Positions 8,082 through 15,743 of a stretch of 22,212 nucleotides of DNA are shown piece by piece. The stretch comes from JAXGPP01 sp964436865 (GTDB taxonomy: Bacteria > Planctomycetota > Planctomycetia > Pirellulales > Thermoguttaceae). Numbering within the stretch: the first letter of the stretch is position 1; every line of letters starts with the position of its first letter. The stretch lies in the NCBI GenBank assembly GCA_964436865.1, contig CAYTFK010000083.1:1-22212 (forward strand), read 5' to 3'. Position numbers and translations under genes: made by a program. The notes beneath the pieces were generated by a model, which saw nothing but the letters and a program-made list of their open reading frames with translations, did no database searches and had not been told where the DNA came from.

Positions 8082-8103
8082 CGCCCCCTTCATTATGGGG
8101 GCG
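8082..8103 (+). terminator. Hairpin directly after the SDR stop codon
   Basis: CGCCCCC (8082-8088) and GGGGGCG (8097-8103) form a perfect 7-bp GC stem with an 8-nt loop, three bases after the stop codon. The following bases (TGTATTCC) are only partly T-rich, so it may work weakly or with Rho. Confidence 0.5.
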
Positions 8104-8328
8104 TGTATTCCAGGGCGGCCTACTCTCTGGCAGCAGGACTGGCAATTCTTGCCGGTCAGGTCGAGTCTGCCGGTTATTCCTAAAACTCCGGGCAGCGCGT
8201 TGCCGATCCTATTGACGCCTGCACCATCAACGCCTTTCGGCGGAGTCGCGGCAAGCCGGCCGCGCCCCGCTGTCGGCGATGGGTCTCAATAGGCCGTGGT
8301 ATCCAGGATCAACGATCGGGGGAAGGTC

Positions 8329-9045
8329 GTGCGCTGGTATGCAAGTCGGCGAATTAGCTGTGCGGCGGGACTCCTGGTCGCCTGTCTGTCTGGTTGCTGC
8401 AGCCCCGGGTGGGTGCTTCGCAGCGAATATGCGCTGACCCTCGGGCCGGCGGCCTGCATCGCGCCGACCGCGGTAACCGCACCGTGTGACGTCGCCGCGG
8501 ATGCCAGTCCTTCGGCGATCGCGGCTGCGCCGACTTCCGCGTGTGCCGGGGGAGTGCGGCACGTGCCGCGGGCTCGATTCGCTCCATTTCCGCGACTCGG
8601 CTTGTTCCGCGGCGCCTACGCGCCCGACCAGAAACAGCGATGGTTCTATCCGGTGCCGACCTTCACGACTCCGAACCCCGGTCCAGGGCTGCCGGCGGTA
8701 GGGCCTATGGGATCGGTTCCGCAGAACCCCATGATGACCCTGCCCGCGGCGCCCAGCCCTGATTCGATCTCAGAGCCGCTTCCCGAGACTATTCCTACGC
8801 CGTCGCCGAACACAAATACCAGCCATACTGAGCAGCCAAGACCGGGTGCCGCAGAATCCACCTGGGTTTTTTCGCCCGCCGTCCACAGTACTTCTGCGGG
8901 AAATTCCAGAAGCGTCACTAATGCACCGTCGTCCGTGGGCTCTTCCAAGCCGAGCGAGCCTGGGGCGAGCGATTCCGCTGCGCTACGATTGCCGAGCGCC
9001 GACGGCCGACAGCAGTCGGGGTGGGGCCGAAGTGACGTCAAGTAG
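8329..9045 (+). CDS. Putative lipoprotein with proline/serine-rich tail
   Basis: From GTG 8329 the 238-residue product starts with a textbook lipoprotein signal: basic MRWYASRR, a hydrophobic core, then lipobox LSGC with the lipidated cysteine at residue 23. The purine-rich run GGGGGAAGG (8318-8326) just upstream is the best ribosome binding site and favours this start over GTG 8296, which would add 11 polar residues and has no Shine-Dalgarno sequence. The mature part has a few early cysteines. From about residue 105 it is low complexity, rich in Pro, Ser, Thr, Asn and Gly, and probably disordered. No family is recognised. It could be a planctomycete envelope lipoprotein; codon usage and reading frame look ordinary, but there is no conserved motif to confirm expression. 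Confidence 0.55.
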   Translation: MRWYASRRISCAAGLLVACLSGCCSPGWVLRSEYALTLGPAACIAPTAVTAPCDVAADASPSAIAAAPTSACAGGVRHVPRARFAPFPRLGLFRGAYAPDQKQRWFYPVPTFTTPNPGPGLPAVGPMGSVPQNPMMTLPAAPSPDSISEPLPETIPTPSPNTNTSHTEQPRPGAAESTWVFSPAVHSTSAGNSRSVTNAPSSVGSSKPSEPGASDSAALRLPSADGRQQSGWGRSDVK

Positions 9046-9447
9046 CAGGCACGGATCGCGACGAGGGCAGATGCTTCGTACCTTCCGGAATCGAGATCTA
9101 CTGGCGCCGCCTCCCGTCGGATCGGCGGTGGAATGGGTAAGAGTGGTCGAATAGTACGGTCCCGATCACCAGACGGGAATAGAGGAGGCGTCCTGCAATT
9201 CAATTCGGAACTACCAAAACTACCGCTACAGGATGCAACGCAGTTTGACGAAGTTTCCTTGTTTGACGGGCGGATGGAGGTCTAGGCAGGCTGTGCCGGG
9301 CTAGAACCCCACCGGTCAAGGCATGTTCGAGGCGTGCCGATGATTCAATCGTGTCATGCGGACAGGTCGACCGGATCGGTTTTTTCGGTTTAACCGGGCC
9401 CGCGCGGTCGCCTCGAAGTTTCCTTAACCTGTTGCGACAGTCTTCTC
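9046..9447 (+). other. 402-nt intergenic region upstream of the trypsin-like protease
   Basis: No convincing gene is present. TTTGACG occurs twice, at 9244-9250 and 9262-9268, but neither copy has a good -10 at 16-18 nt. A short stem ACCG-GAT-CGGT (9370-9380) followed by five T residues resembles a weak terminator or attenuator. It runs straight into a second small inverted repeat, CGGTT-T-AACCG (9386-9396). These lie 50-80 nt before the ATG at 9448 and could regulate that gene. Confidence 0.4.
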
Positions 9448-10818
9448 ATGGCCCATCGACCCGTCTGTCTGATACCGACCCCGCGTCTGGCCCTACTGGC
9501 GGTACTGGCGCTGGCTACCTGCGCCGCTACGCTGGCACCAGTCTGCGGGTCGGAGCTGAGAGAGACCCCCATCGTCCGCGCCGTGCAGCGGGCCCGCCCC
9601 TCGGTCGTGAGCATCCGCGGCGAGAAGACCCTCGCCGGCGCCGCTGCCACCACATCTGGCAAGACCGATGCCGGACGCCGAGTGAACGGCATGGGCACTG
9701 GTGTGGTGATTGACAGCCGCGGGTACATCCTCACCAATCACCATGTCGTCGACGGCGTCCGCGAGATCCAGGTCACGCTCGACGACGGCCACCGCTATGT
9801 CGCGAGACTCGTTGAACGCGACTCGGAAACCGATCTGGCCGTGATCAAGATCGATTCCGCGGACCCGCTTACGGTGATTCCGGTGGGCAGCTCGGGCGAC
9901 CTCATGCCCGGCGAGACCGTGGTGGCGGTCGGAAACGCTTATGGTTACGACCAGACGGTGACCTGGGGCATCATTAGCGCGCTGCACCGGGCCGTGCAGG
10001 TCAGTGACGCGCAGTTCTACGAAGACCTGATTCAGACCGATGCCAGCATCAACCCGGGCAACTCCGGTGGACCACTGCTGAACATCGACGGCGACATGAT
10101 CGGCATCAACGTCGCCGTGCGCGCCGGCGCGCAGGGAATCGGTTTTGCGATTCCCGTCGACAAGGCACTGGCGGTGGCGACCAAGCTGCTGGCCGCGCAC
10201 TGCGATCGCAGCGCCTGGCATGGCGTGGTTCTCGTCGAGCCCACTTCCGCGCATCCCGGCGCCGTGGTCAAGGCGGTGGAGCCCTCCAGCCCCGCTGCTC
10301 ATGCGGGTGTGCAACCGGGCGACGTGATCGCCGCGGTCGGCGACCAGCCGGTGGTTCGGGCCATCGATTTCTATCGCGGCTTTCTCGAGCTAGCGCCGGG
10401 CACTGATCTGGCGGTGGTCGTTGAGCGCGGTGCGGAGAAGGTGTCGCTCGACTTGGCGTTGGCCGAACCGCAGAGGGGATCGCCGGCGGCGGGCGGCACG
10501 TATTGGGAACTGCTCGGATTGGAGCTCAAGACCATTCCCCCCGAACAGTTTCGCCAACAGTACGAATCGAACTATCGCGGCGGATTGCTCGTGCTTGCGG
10601 TGCGACCTGATGGTCCTGCTTCGGCCCAGGGCATCCGCAAGGGGGACGTCCTGGTGGGCATGCACATTTGGGAGACAGTGTCGATTGACAATGTCGCCTA
10701 CATCATCAATCGCCCGGACTTTGCCAGCTTCAACCCGGTAAAGTTCTACATCCTCCGCGGCAACCAGGCCCGCTTCGGCTACTTGCCCGTCTCCTCGTCA
10801 CGGACCGTGCAGCGCTAG
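9448..10818 (+). CDS. Periplasmic trypsin-like (S1C) protease with PDZ domains
   Basis: The 456-residue protein begins with an N-terminal signal peptide (about residues 1-34, hydrophobic LALLAVLALATCAATLA), so it acts in the periplasm. The protease domain has the full S1C triad: H99 (TNHHVV), D129 (ETDLAVI) and S206 (NPGNSGGPL). A PDZ domain follows (about 270-350, SSPAAHAGVQPGDVIAAV). A second, more divergent PDZ-like region lies at about 370-450 (DGPASAQGIRKGDVLVGM). It lacks the long LA loop of the Do-type protease at 14005-15471 and is shorter between signal and catalytic domain, so the two are not recent duplicates. The likely role is quality control of envelope proteins or regulated cleavage. 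No clear Shine-Dalgarno sequence precedes the ATG. The stop is followed by 173 nt before thiL. Confidence 0.9.
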   Translation: MAHRPVCLIPTPRLALLAVLALATCAATLAPVCGSELRETPIVRAVQRARPSVVSIRGEKTLAGAAATTSGKTDAGRRVNGMGTGVVIDSRGYILTNHHVVDGVREIQVTLDDGHRYVARLVERDSETDLAVIKIDSADPLTVIPVGSSGDLMPGETVVAVGNAYGYDQTVTWGIISALHRAVQVSDAQFYEDLIQTDASINPGNSGGPLLNIDGDMIGINVAVRAGAQGIGFAIPVDKALAVATKLLAAHCDRSAWHGVVLVEPTSAHPGAVVKAVEPSSPAAHAGVQPGDVIAAVGDQPVVRAIDFYRGFLELAPGTDLAVVVERGAEKVSLDLALAEPQRGSPAAGGTYWELLGLELKTIPPEQFRQQYESNYRGGLLVLAVRPDGPASAQGIRKGDVLVGMHIWETVSIDNVAYIINRPDFASFNPVKFYILRGNQARFGYLPVSSSRTVQR

Positions 10819-10913
10819 AACGGCTGCGGCGATTTGGTGGTCTTCCGCTGTCCGGTGGGCGGATGCCGCGGTCTCGCTCCATCGACGGGTGGCATAGCCG
10901 GTGGCAGGTGGCA

Positions 10914-10970
10914 TACAATTCCGCGTTCAGTGCCCGCACAGTCGGCGGCGATGCGGTTTGATGGCATCGC
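10914..10970 (+). promoter_or_regulatory. thiL leader: -10 box and 7-bp hairpin
   Basis: TACAAT (10914-10919) resembles a -10 element but has no good -35 at 17 nt. The inferred leader (about 10926-10991) contains a perfect 7-bp stem, GCGATGC (10948-10954) with GCATCGC (10964-10970), and a 9-nt loop. It ends about 13 nt before the GGAG ribosome binding site. The conserved TPP riboswitch core was looked for and not found. Confidence 0.3.
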
Positions 10971-10991
10971 GCTGAGAATGGCTGGAGAACG

Positions 10992-11918
10992 ATGGAAGCC
11001 GAGTTGATTGCCCACCTTCGCCAGCGAATCGGACCGCACCCGCTGGTGCGACTCGGACTTGGTGATGATGCAGCCGTGCTCGACATGGCGGGGACTGACG
11101 AATGCGTGCTCACCGTCGATCTGCTGACCGAGGGAGTTGATTTTGTGCTCGCTGAGGTCGATCCTCGCCGCATCGGCCGCAAGGCGCTGGCCGTCAACCT
11201 GAGCGATCTGGCCGCGATGGCGAGCCGGCCGCTGGCTGGGGTTGTAGCTTTGGCCCTGCCGCGGCGCGGGGGTCTAGACCTCGCAATCGAACTTTACGAA
11301 GGCATGTTGCCGCTGGCGGAAGCGCACGGTCTGGCGATCGCCGGCGGCGACACGAATAGTTGGGACGGTCCTCTGGTGATCAGCATTACGCTCATCGGTC
11401 AGGTCACTCCACACGGGCCGCTCACCCGCCGCGGGGCTCGACCTGGCGACAGCGTGGTCGTGACCGGAGCCTTTGGTGGGAGTATTCTCGGGCGACAATT
11501 CGATTTTGAACCCCGTGTGCGCGAAGCGCTTATCCTGGCCGAATGCTGCGAGTTGCATGCCGGCATCGATGTGAGCGACGGTCTTTCGCTTGATCTGTCG
11601 CGGCTCTGCGGCGAGAGCGGCTGTGGGGCGGTCATTGACGCCGCCCTCATTCCTGTCTCACCCGATGCAGAACGCCTGTCCGTTGCTTCCGCTGACGGAT
11701 CGACGGCCCTTGACCACGCCCTGGGCGACGGCGAGGACTTCGAGCTGATTCTGGCGATGCCTCCCGCCGACGCGGAACGCATGATCGCCGAACAGCCGCT
11801 CGAGATTGCGCTGACCCGCATCGGCCGGTTCGTGCCGCAGCGAGGGTTGTGGCTGGCCGCGCCTGGCGGCCGTCAGATCCCTTTGACGCCGCGGGGTTTC
11901 CAACACGACTTCGATTGA
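10992..11918 (+). CDS. thiL: Thiamine-monophosphate kinase
   Basis: ThiL phosphorylates thiamine monophosphate with ATP to give thiamine diphosphate, the last step of the pathway. The 308-residue protein has the family's metal- and nucleotide-binding acids in order: GDD (residues 24-26), TVD (D43), NLSDLAAM (D72), GGDT (118-121), the GIDVSDGL motif near 195, and GEDFELI further on. Length and motif order are normal for a full-length ThiL (PurM-like fold). GGAG at 10984-10987 is 4 nt before the ATG. The stop overlaps the tsaE start by one base (TGATG), so the two are translationally coupled. No other thi genes are in the window. Confidence 0.95.
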   Translation: MEAELIAHLRQRIGPHPLVRLGLGDDAAVLDMAGTDECVLTVDLLTEGVDFVLAEVDPRRIGRKALAVNLSDLAAMASRPLAGVVALALPRRGGLDLAIELYEGMLPLAEAHGLAIAGGDTNSWDGPLVISITLIGQVTPHGPLTRRGARPGDSVVVTGAFGGSILGRQFDFEPRVREALILAECCELHAGIDVSDGLSLDLSRLCGESGCGAVIDAALIPVSPDAERLSVASADGSTALDHALGDGEDFELILAMPPADAERMIAEQPLEIALTRIGRFVPQRGLWLAAPGGRQIPLTPRGFQHDFD

Positions 11919-12412
11919 TGGCAAATCCGATGGCAGAGACAGTCGTCTTCGATGCCGCCGACGAAACGGGAACCGAGACTCTCGGCATGGCGCTGGCCGA
12001 TATTCTGCCCGACGGCACGGTGGTCGCCCTGAGCGGAACGCTCGGCGCTGGCAAGACTCGTTTGGTGCAGGCCATTGTGGCGGCCAGTGGTTTCGATCGC
12101 CGCCTCGTTGTCAGTCCGACGTTCGTGCTCATCCAGGAATACCCGGCGGAACGGCCGATCTATCACTTTGACGCTTACCGGCTTCGCGACGAGGATGAAT
12201 TTCTCCAACTGGGGCCGGAGGAGTACTTTGAAAGTTCCGGGCTGACGCTCGTCGAATGGGCCGACCGGGTCGAGCATTGCCTGCCCGCCGAGCGGATCGA
12301 GATCCATATTGAAGTTACCGGGGATTCATCGCGGCGGTTCGAAATTGTCGCCATCGGACAACGATTCGACGCCGCGTTGACCCTTCTCTCAGCGCGCCTC
12401 AGCGCGAGATAA
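11918..12412 (+). CDS. tsaE: tRNA t6A-modification ATPase TsaE
   Basis: TsaE is the ATPase that cycles the TsaB-TsaD complex during threonylcarbamoyl-adenosine (t6A37) synthesis on ANN-decoding tRNAs. The 164-residue protein has the Walker A GTLGAGKT (residues 40-47), then SPTFVLIQEY, the aromatic/acidic HFDAYRL segment, and LVEWADRV, all characteristic of this family. The start chosen is ATG 11918, which overlaps the thiL stop; the reading frame is open further upstream inside thiL, but only this start gives the usual length. A second ATG four codons on (MAETV) is also possible. It ends 38 nt from the convergent cobB-like gene, and no hairpin is obvious between them. Confidence 0.93.
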   Translation: MANPMAETVVFDAADETGTETLGMALADILPDGTVVALSGTLGAGKTRLVQAIVAASGFDRRLVVSPTFVLIQEYPAERPIYHFDAYRLRDEDEFLQLGPEEYFESSGLTLVEWADRVEHCLPAERIEIHIEVTGDSSRRFEIVAIGQRFDAALTLLSARLSAR

Positions 12413-12450
12413 TCACCCTCCACATTCCTCAGCGACCGCCTGTCGGCGGC

Positions 12451-13794
12451 TCACGAACCGGGCGGCAGCGACGTTTCCGCGGCCTCCAGGAGCGGGCGAT
12501 AAGGTGAGAAGAACCTCTCGAGGAATTCCGGCTGCGCTGCGAAGTTGAAGTGCAACAGGCTGCCCACGAACTGGTAACTGCCGACCAGATCGTAGCAGAA
12601 CTCGGGTTCGACGGCCAGGCTGTGCAACGGTGCATGCGGTTCCAGCTCCCACGTAGAATTGTGGTAGCCGCGGAGTCTCGCACCTCGATCACCGAGCCAT
12701 GTCGATTGTGCCAGCGTGATCTCGACCGGTTGGGGCGAAATCGGGGCGGCCGTGAGCCGTGCCTTGGCGGGAACCAGCCCCACCATCCGCACCTGGTCGC
12801 CTTCCGGTGTCTCCAGTTCCTGGCAGAGGTAGGCTAACCCGCCACCCTCGGCGTAGATGCGGCGGCCGCAGCGCAGATGCCCGCGGATTGCCGACTTGAT
12901 GCAGTGATTTTCCGCCAACGCGCCGGCATGCAACTCCGGATGGCCGCAACCGAAGTAGACGATGTCGGCTCCAGGGGGCAAATGTTCGTCGCGGAGCGGC
13001 GAGAAATCGACGATTGAAGCGCCCCGAGCCTCGAGCGAGTCGAGCGTATCGGGGAAGTAGTAGTGAAACACCTCGTCGTACGCCACGGCGATCGTCAGCG
13101 GGCGTGCCGGCTGTCGGCAGCGGCATTTGCTGCCCAATGAAGTCGGCAGTCGACAGCAGGCCAGTTCGGCCAGGCGGATCGGTCGCCAATGCCGCAACAG
13201 ATCATCTCCCAGCCGCCGGCACAGGTCCTGAGGCGGACGACTACCCTTGGGCAAGCTGTCCAACCGCGCCCGAAGGGCGGGCTGTCGGTCAAGCGAACCG
13301 AGTACCGCAACGCCCCACAGCGATTCCAACTCGGTCGTGAGCCGCGCGCGATGCCCGTCGCCAGAGACTCCATCAAGCAGCAGCCCATCCACGTCGGGCC
13401 GCGCCGGCAAGCGGCACGGTTCGAGCTGCGCGGCGTCGATCACCGCTAGGCGCGGCAGATCGAGCCAGTGACAGAGTGTCTCCAGGCTGCCGCCGATGCC
13501 GCAATGAACGGCCGGTGAGAACTGGCCTTCCACCACCGCGAAGTCGGCAGCCTCGACGCCGCGACGGAAGGCGTCGCTACACATCTCCGGCGACATCAGC
13601 CAGCTATCCAAATGCCGAGGCGTCAATCCGGTCACGGCGGCTGCCCCGTCGTAGTCCGGAAAGCAGGCCCGGGAAAGGAAACTCTGCACCTGGATGCCGC
13701 TGCGGCGCAACGCTTCCAGCAGCGCCCACACTACCGGCTGGGCATTGTAGCCCGGCTGGATCGTTCCAATGGCAACTCGAGGCAGTCCCGTCAT
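12451..13794 (-). CDS. CobB/CbiA-family protein lacking P-loop and catalytic Cys
   Basis: The 447-residue protein follows the layout of cobyrinic acid a,c-diamide synthase: an N-terminal ATP-dependent synthetase-like domain (about 1-225) and a C-terminal class I glutamine-amidotransferase-like domain (about 240-445). In active enzymes the first domain has GTxSGVGKT and the second has AECGGLMYL. Here they read GTIQPGYNAQP (residues 10-20) and AEGGGLAYL (the position after E316 is G317 instead of Cys). Both the P-loop lysine/threonine and the glutaminase nucleophile are therefore missing. Other family traits remain: FGCGHPELHA, RGYHNS near 370, and a late SLLHFNF His. It is unlikely to make cobyrinate diamide by the known mechanism. 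It could use free ammonia, serve a binding or regulatory role, or have a new reaction. No cobalamin genes are adjacent. The frame is intact, so it is not an obvious pseudogene. Confidence 0.75.
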   Translation of the reverse strand: MTGLPRVAIGTIQPGYNAQPVVWALLEALRRSGIQVQSFLSRACFPDYDGAAAVTGLTPRHLDSWLMSPEMCSDAFRRGVEAADFAVVEGQFSPAVHCGIGGSLETLCHWLDLPRLAVIDAAQLEPCRLPARPDVDGLLLDGVSGDGHRARLTTELESLWGVAVLGSLDRQPALRARLDSLPKGSRPPQDLCRRLGDDLLRHWRPIRLAELACCRLPTSLGSKCRCRQPARPLTIAVAYDEVFHYYFPDTLDSLEARGASIVDFSPLRDEHLPPGADIVYFGCGHPELHAGALAENHCIKSAIRGHLRCGRRIYAEGGGLAYLCQELETPEGDQVRMVGLVPAKARLTAAPISPQPVEITLAQSTWLGDRGARLRGYHNSTWELEPHAPLHSLAVEPEFCYDLVGSYQFVGSLLHFNFAAQPEFLERFFSPYRPLLEAAETSLPPGS

Positions 13795-13836
13795 TGGGGC
13801 TCAGGCAGAAAAGGTCTTGGCGACAGTCCGCAAACA

Positions 13837-13864
13837 TTCTTAGGCGGCTTTTTCCTCAAGTCAA
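13837..13864 (-). promoter_or_regulatory. Candidate promoter for the CobB-like gene
   Basis: On the minus strand TTGACT (13859-13864) is followed after 16 nt by TAAGAA (13837-13842), next to a further T. Transcription would start near 13830, about 36 nt before the ATG at 13794. The -35 lies in the loop of the hairpin at 13844-13880. Confidence 0.35.
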
Positions 13865-13880
13865 GCTCGCAAAAAGCCGC
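13844..13880 (-). terminator. 10-bp perfect hairpin between htrA-like and CobB-like genes
   Basis: GCGGCTTTTT (13844-13853) and AAAAAGCCGC (13871-13880) pair perfectly over 10 bp around a 17-nt loop, 125 nt past the HtrA stop. It could terminate the protease transcript. The T run is inside the stem, not after it, so efficiency is uncertain. Its loop and arm overlap the candidate promoter of the next gene. Confidence 0.4.
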
Positions 13881-14004
13881 GTCCACCACACGTTCTGGGG
13901 CCCCACGCAGACCGGTGGCGGTCGCAGCACCCTCTCTCGGAAATGTCGCGGGCGACGCACGGACGCGCCGACGCCGCCCGCAGTTCTCCAATCCTCCGCT
14001 GCAA

Positions 14005-15471
14005 TCAACTGCTCTGGAGAGTCACCGTGCGACGCCCTTGACGGGTGACAATCTCCAGCGTAATGCCGTCCTCAAGCGACGAATTGGCCAGCGCGGCGGC
14101 AAAATCGGCCACGCTCTTTATCGATTGCTTGCCCACGCCGACGATTAACATCCCGTCGCGGACTCCGGCACGGTAGGCAATCCCCCGCCGATCGGCGCGA
14201 GAAACCAATGCTCCCGACTGGTTCTGGTAACCGAGCGACTCGGCCATGTCGGGAGTCAGATCCATAACCGCCAGGCCTAATTCCGGCGACTGAAACTCAC
14301 CCATGCCCGGAAGTCCGCCGGCCGCACGGTCGAAGTCCTCCGGCATCGCCTCCAAAGCCACGTCGACGCTGATCGGTTTGCCCTTTCGTACCACCTGCAA
14401 TCGGTGTGTGGAACCCGGTTCGGTGCGCTCCACCATTTCCTGCAGTTCGGCCGCATCGTGCAACGGCCGGTTGTCGAACGAAAGCACGATGTCGCCTTCC
14501 TCGAGGCCGGCCTTAGCGGCAGGCGAGCCATCGAACACTTGCTGCACGGCAACGCCCTGCCCCGGCCGAACCTTGAGTTCCTGGGCCAGGTCGCCCGTGA
14601 TCTTCTGGATGCCCACACCCAGATACGATCGCCGCACCTTGCCCGTCTTCAACAATTGCGGTGTGACCCACTTGGCGAGATTGACCGGGATGGCAAAGCC
14701 GACTCCTTGGTAGCCGCCGCTGCCAGAGACGATCGCCGTGTTGATGCCGATCACCTCGCCCTCAAGGTTCACCAAAGGGCCGCCCGAATTGCCGGGGTTG
14801 ATCGCGGCGTCGGTCTGCAGGAACGTGCCACGGTTGAGCGTCCCCAGCGACCGGCCCTTAGCGCTGATGATTCCGGCACTGACCGTCTGTTCGAGTTCAA
14901 ACGGACTGCCGACCGCCAGCACCCAGTCGCCAATCTCCAGTCCGTCCGAGTCGCCCAGCACGGCCGCCGGCAGCGGCTCGCCCGCCTCGATACGCACCAC
15001 GGCAAGATCGGTCTTCTCGTCCACCTTAATGTCTTTTGCAGGAAACTGCCGACCGTCGTCCAATTGAACGGTAACTTCGCCCGCCTCCTGCACCACGTGA
15101 TTGTTTGTGAGAATCACGCCCGAGGGGTCGATGATCACGCCGCTTCCCAGCCCCGGTGCAGGCGCAAAAGGCACGTCAACGCCTGGCATGTCATCACGAA
15201 AGAAGTCCTCGAATGGCGTTCCGCGAAACGGGTTTCCTCCCCGCGAACGTTGGCGTTGTCGCGGCGCCTCGCCGCTGGTCTTGATCACCACGACCGTCGG
15301 AACCACCTTCTTAGCGGCGGCGCGAAATGCCCGCGAAAGCCCGCGGGCATGCTCCAGGGCTTCGGCATCGTCTTGGGCCGATGCGGTTGGATAGAAACTC
15401 AGGATCAACGCAGCCGCAACCGGCCAGGCGACCCACCACGTCGGGGCATACTTTGACGCTGCTCGCCGCAT
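14005..15471 (-). CDS. Do-type HtrA/DegP serine protease
   Basis: The 488-residue periplasmic protease/chaperone begins with a signal peptide of about 32 residues that ends in TASA before QDD. The trypsin-like domain has H125 (TNNHVV), D155 (KTDLAVV) and S229 (NPGNSGGPL). A basic, Gly-rich insertion ahead of the catalytic His (RQRQRSRGGNPF, then FEDFFRD) corresponds to the LA loop of DegP. Two PDZ domains follow, about 275-370 (SPAAKAGLEEGDIVLSF) and 395-485 (RRGIAYRAGVRDGMLIVGV). The overall length matches E. coli DegP/DegQ. GAGGAGGT lies about 7 nt before the ATG and supports the start. The gene diverges from rnc across 272 nt. It probably degrades or refolds damaged envelope proteins. Confidence 0.94.
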   Translation of the reverse strand: MRRAASKYAPTWWVAWPVAAALILSFYPTASAQDDAEALEHARGLSRAFRAAAKKVVPTVVVIKTSGEAPRQRQRSRGGNPFRGTPFEDFFRDDMPGVDVPFAPAPGLGSGVIIDPSGVILTNNHVVQEAGEVTVQLDDGRQFPAKDIKVDEKTDLAVVRIEAGEPLPAAVLGDSDGLEIGDWVLAVGSPFELEQTVSAGIISAKGRSLGTLNRGTFLQTDAAINPGNSGGPLVNLEGEVIGINTAIVSGSGGYQGVGFAIPVNLAKWVTPQLLKTGKVRRSYLGVGIQKITGDLAQELKVRPGQGVAVQQVFDGSPAAKAGLEEGDIVLSFDNRPLHDAAELQEMVERTEPGSTHRLQVVRKGKPISVDVALEAMPEDFDRAAGGLPGMGEFQSPELGLAVMDLTPDMAESLGYQNQSGALVSRADRRGIAYRAGVRDGMLIVGVGKQSIKSVADFAAALANSSLEDGITLEIVTRQGRRTVTLQSS

Positions 15472-15668
15472 GAAAAACCTCCTCTAAAGTTGGTCCCGTC
15501 ACTGGAACTGGCCCCACATCGGTGGGCCGCCAGGCCGCACATCCACCTGCACCATCTGGCACCGATTGTTCGCGGGCGCGGGCGTTCGCCTGGAATTGTG
15601 CACTGACCTCTGACGTTGGGCAAGTGAAGACTTCTACCCCGAATGGTGTCCGGGCTCCCCCGGCAAGG

Positions 15669-15697
15669 TTGACAAAAACTTCGATCCCGGTTAGGGT
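15669..15697 (+). promoter_or_regulatory. Candidate promoter for rnc
   Basis: A perfect TTGACA (15669-15674) is followed after 17 nt by TAGGGT (15692-15697), with a start expected near 15704 and a leader of about 40 nt carrying AGAGG. The layout is the same as before the SDR and deoxyribosyltransferase-like genes. Confidence 0.45.
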
Positions 15698-15743
15698 TAC
15701 GTAAATAGTGCGGGTTTGAGTGCTGGAGGTCAGAGGCTTTCGT

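Noticed and set aside
10914..10991. TPP riboswitch before thiL
   Set aside because: A CTGAGA string is present, but the rest of the conserved aptamer core is missing and the leader is too short.
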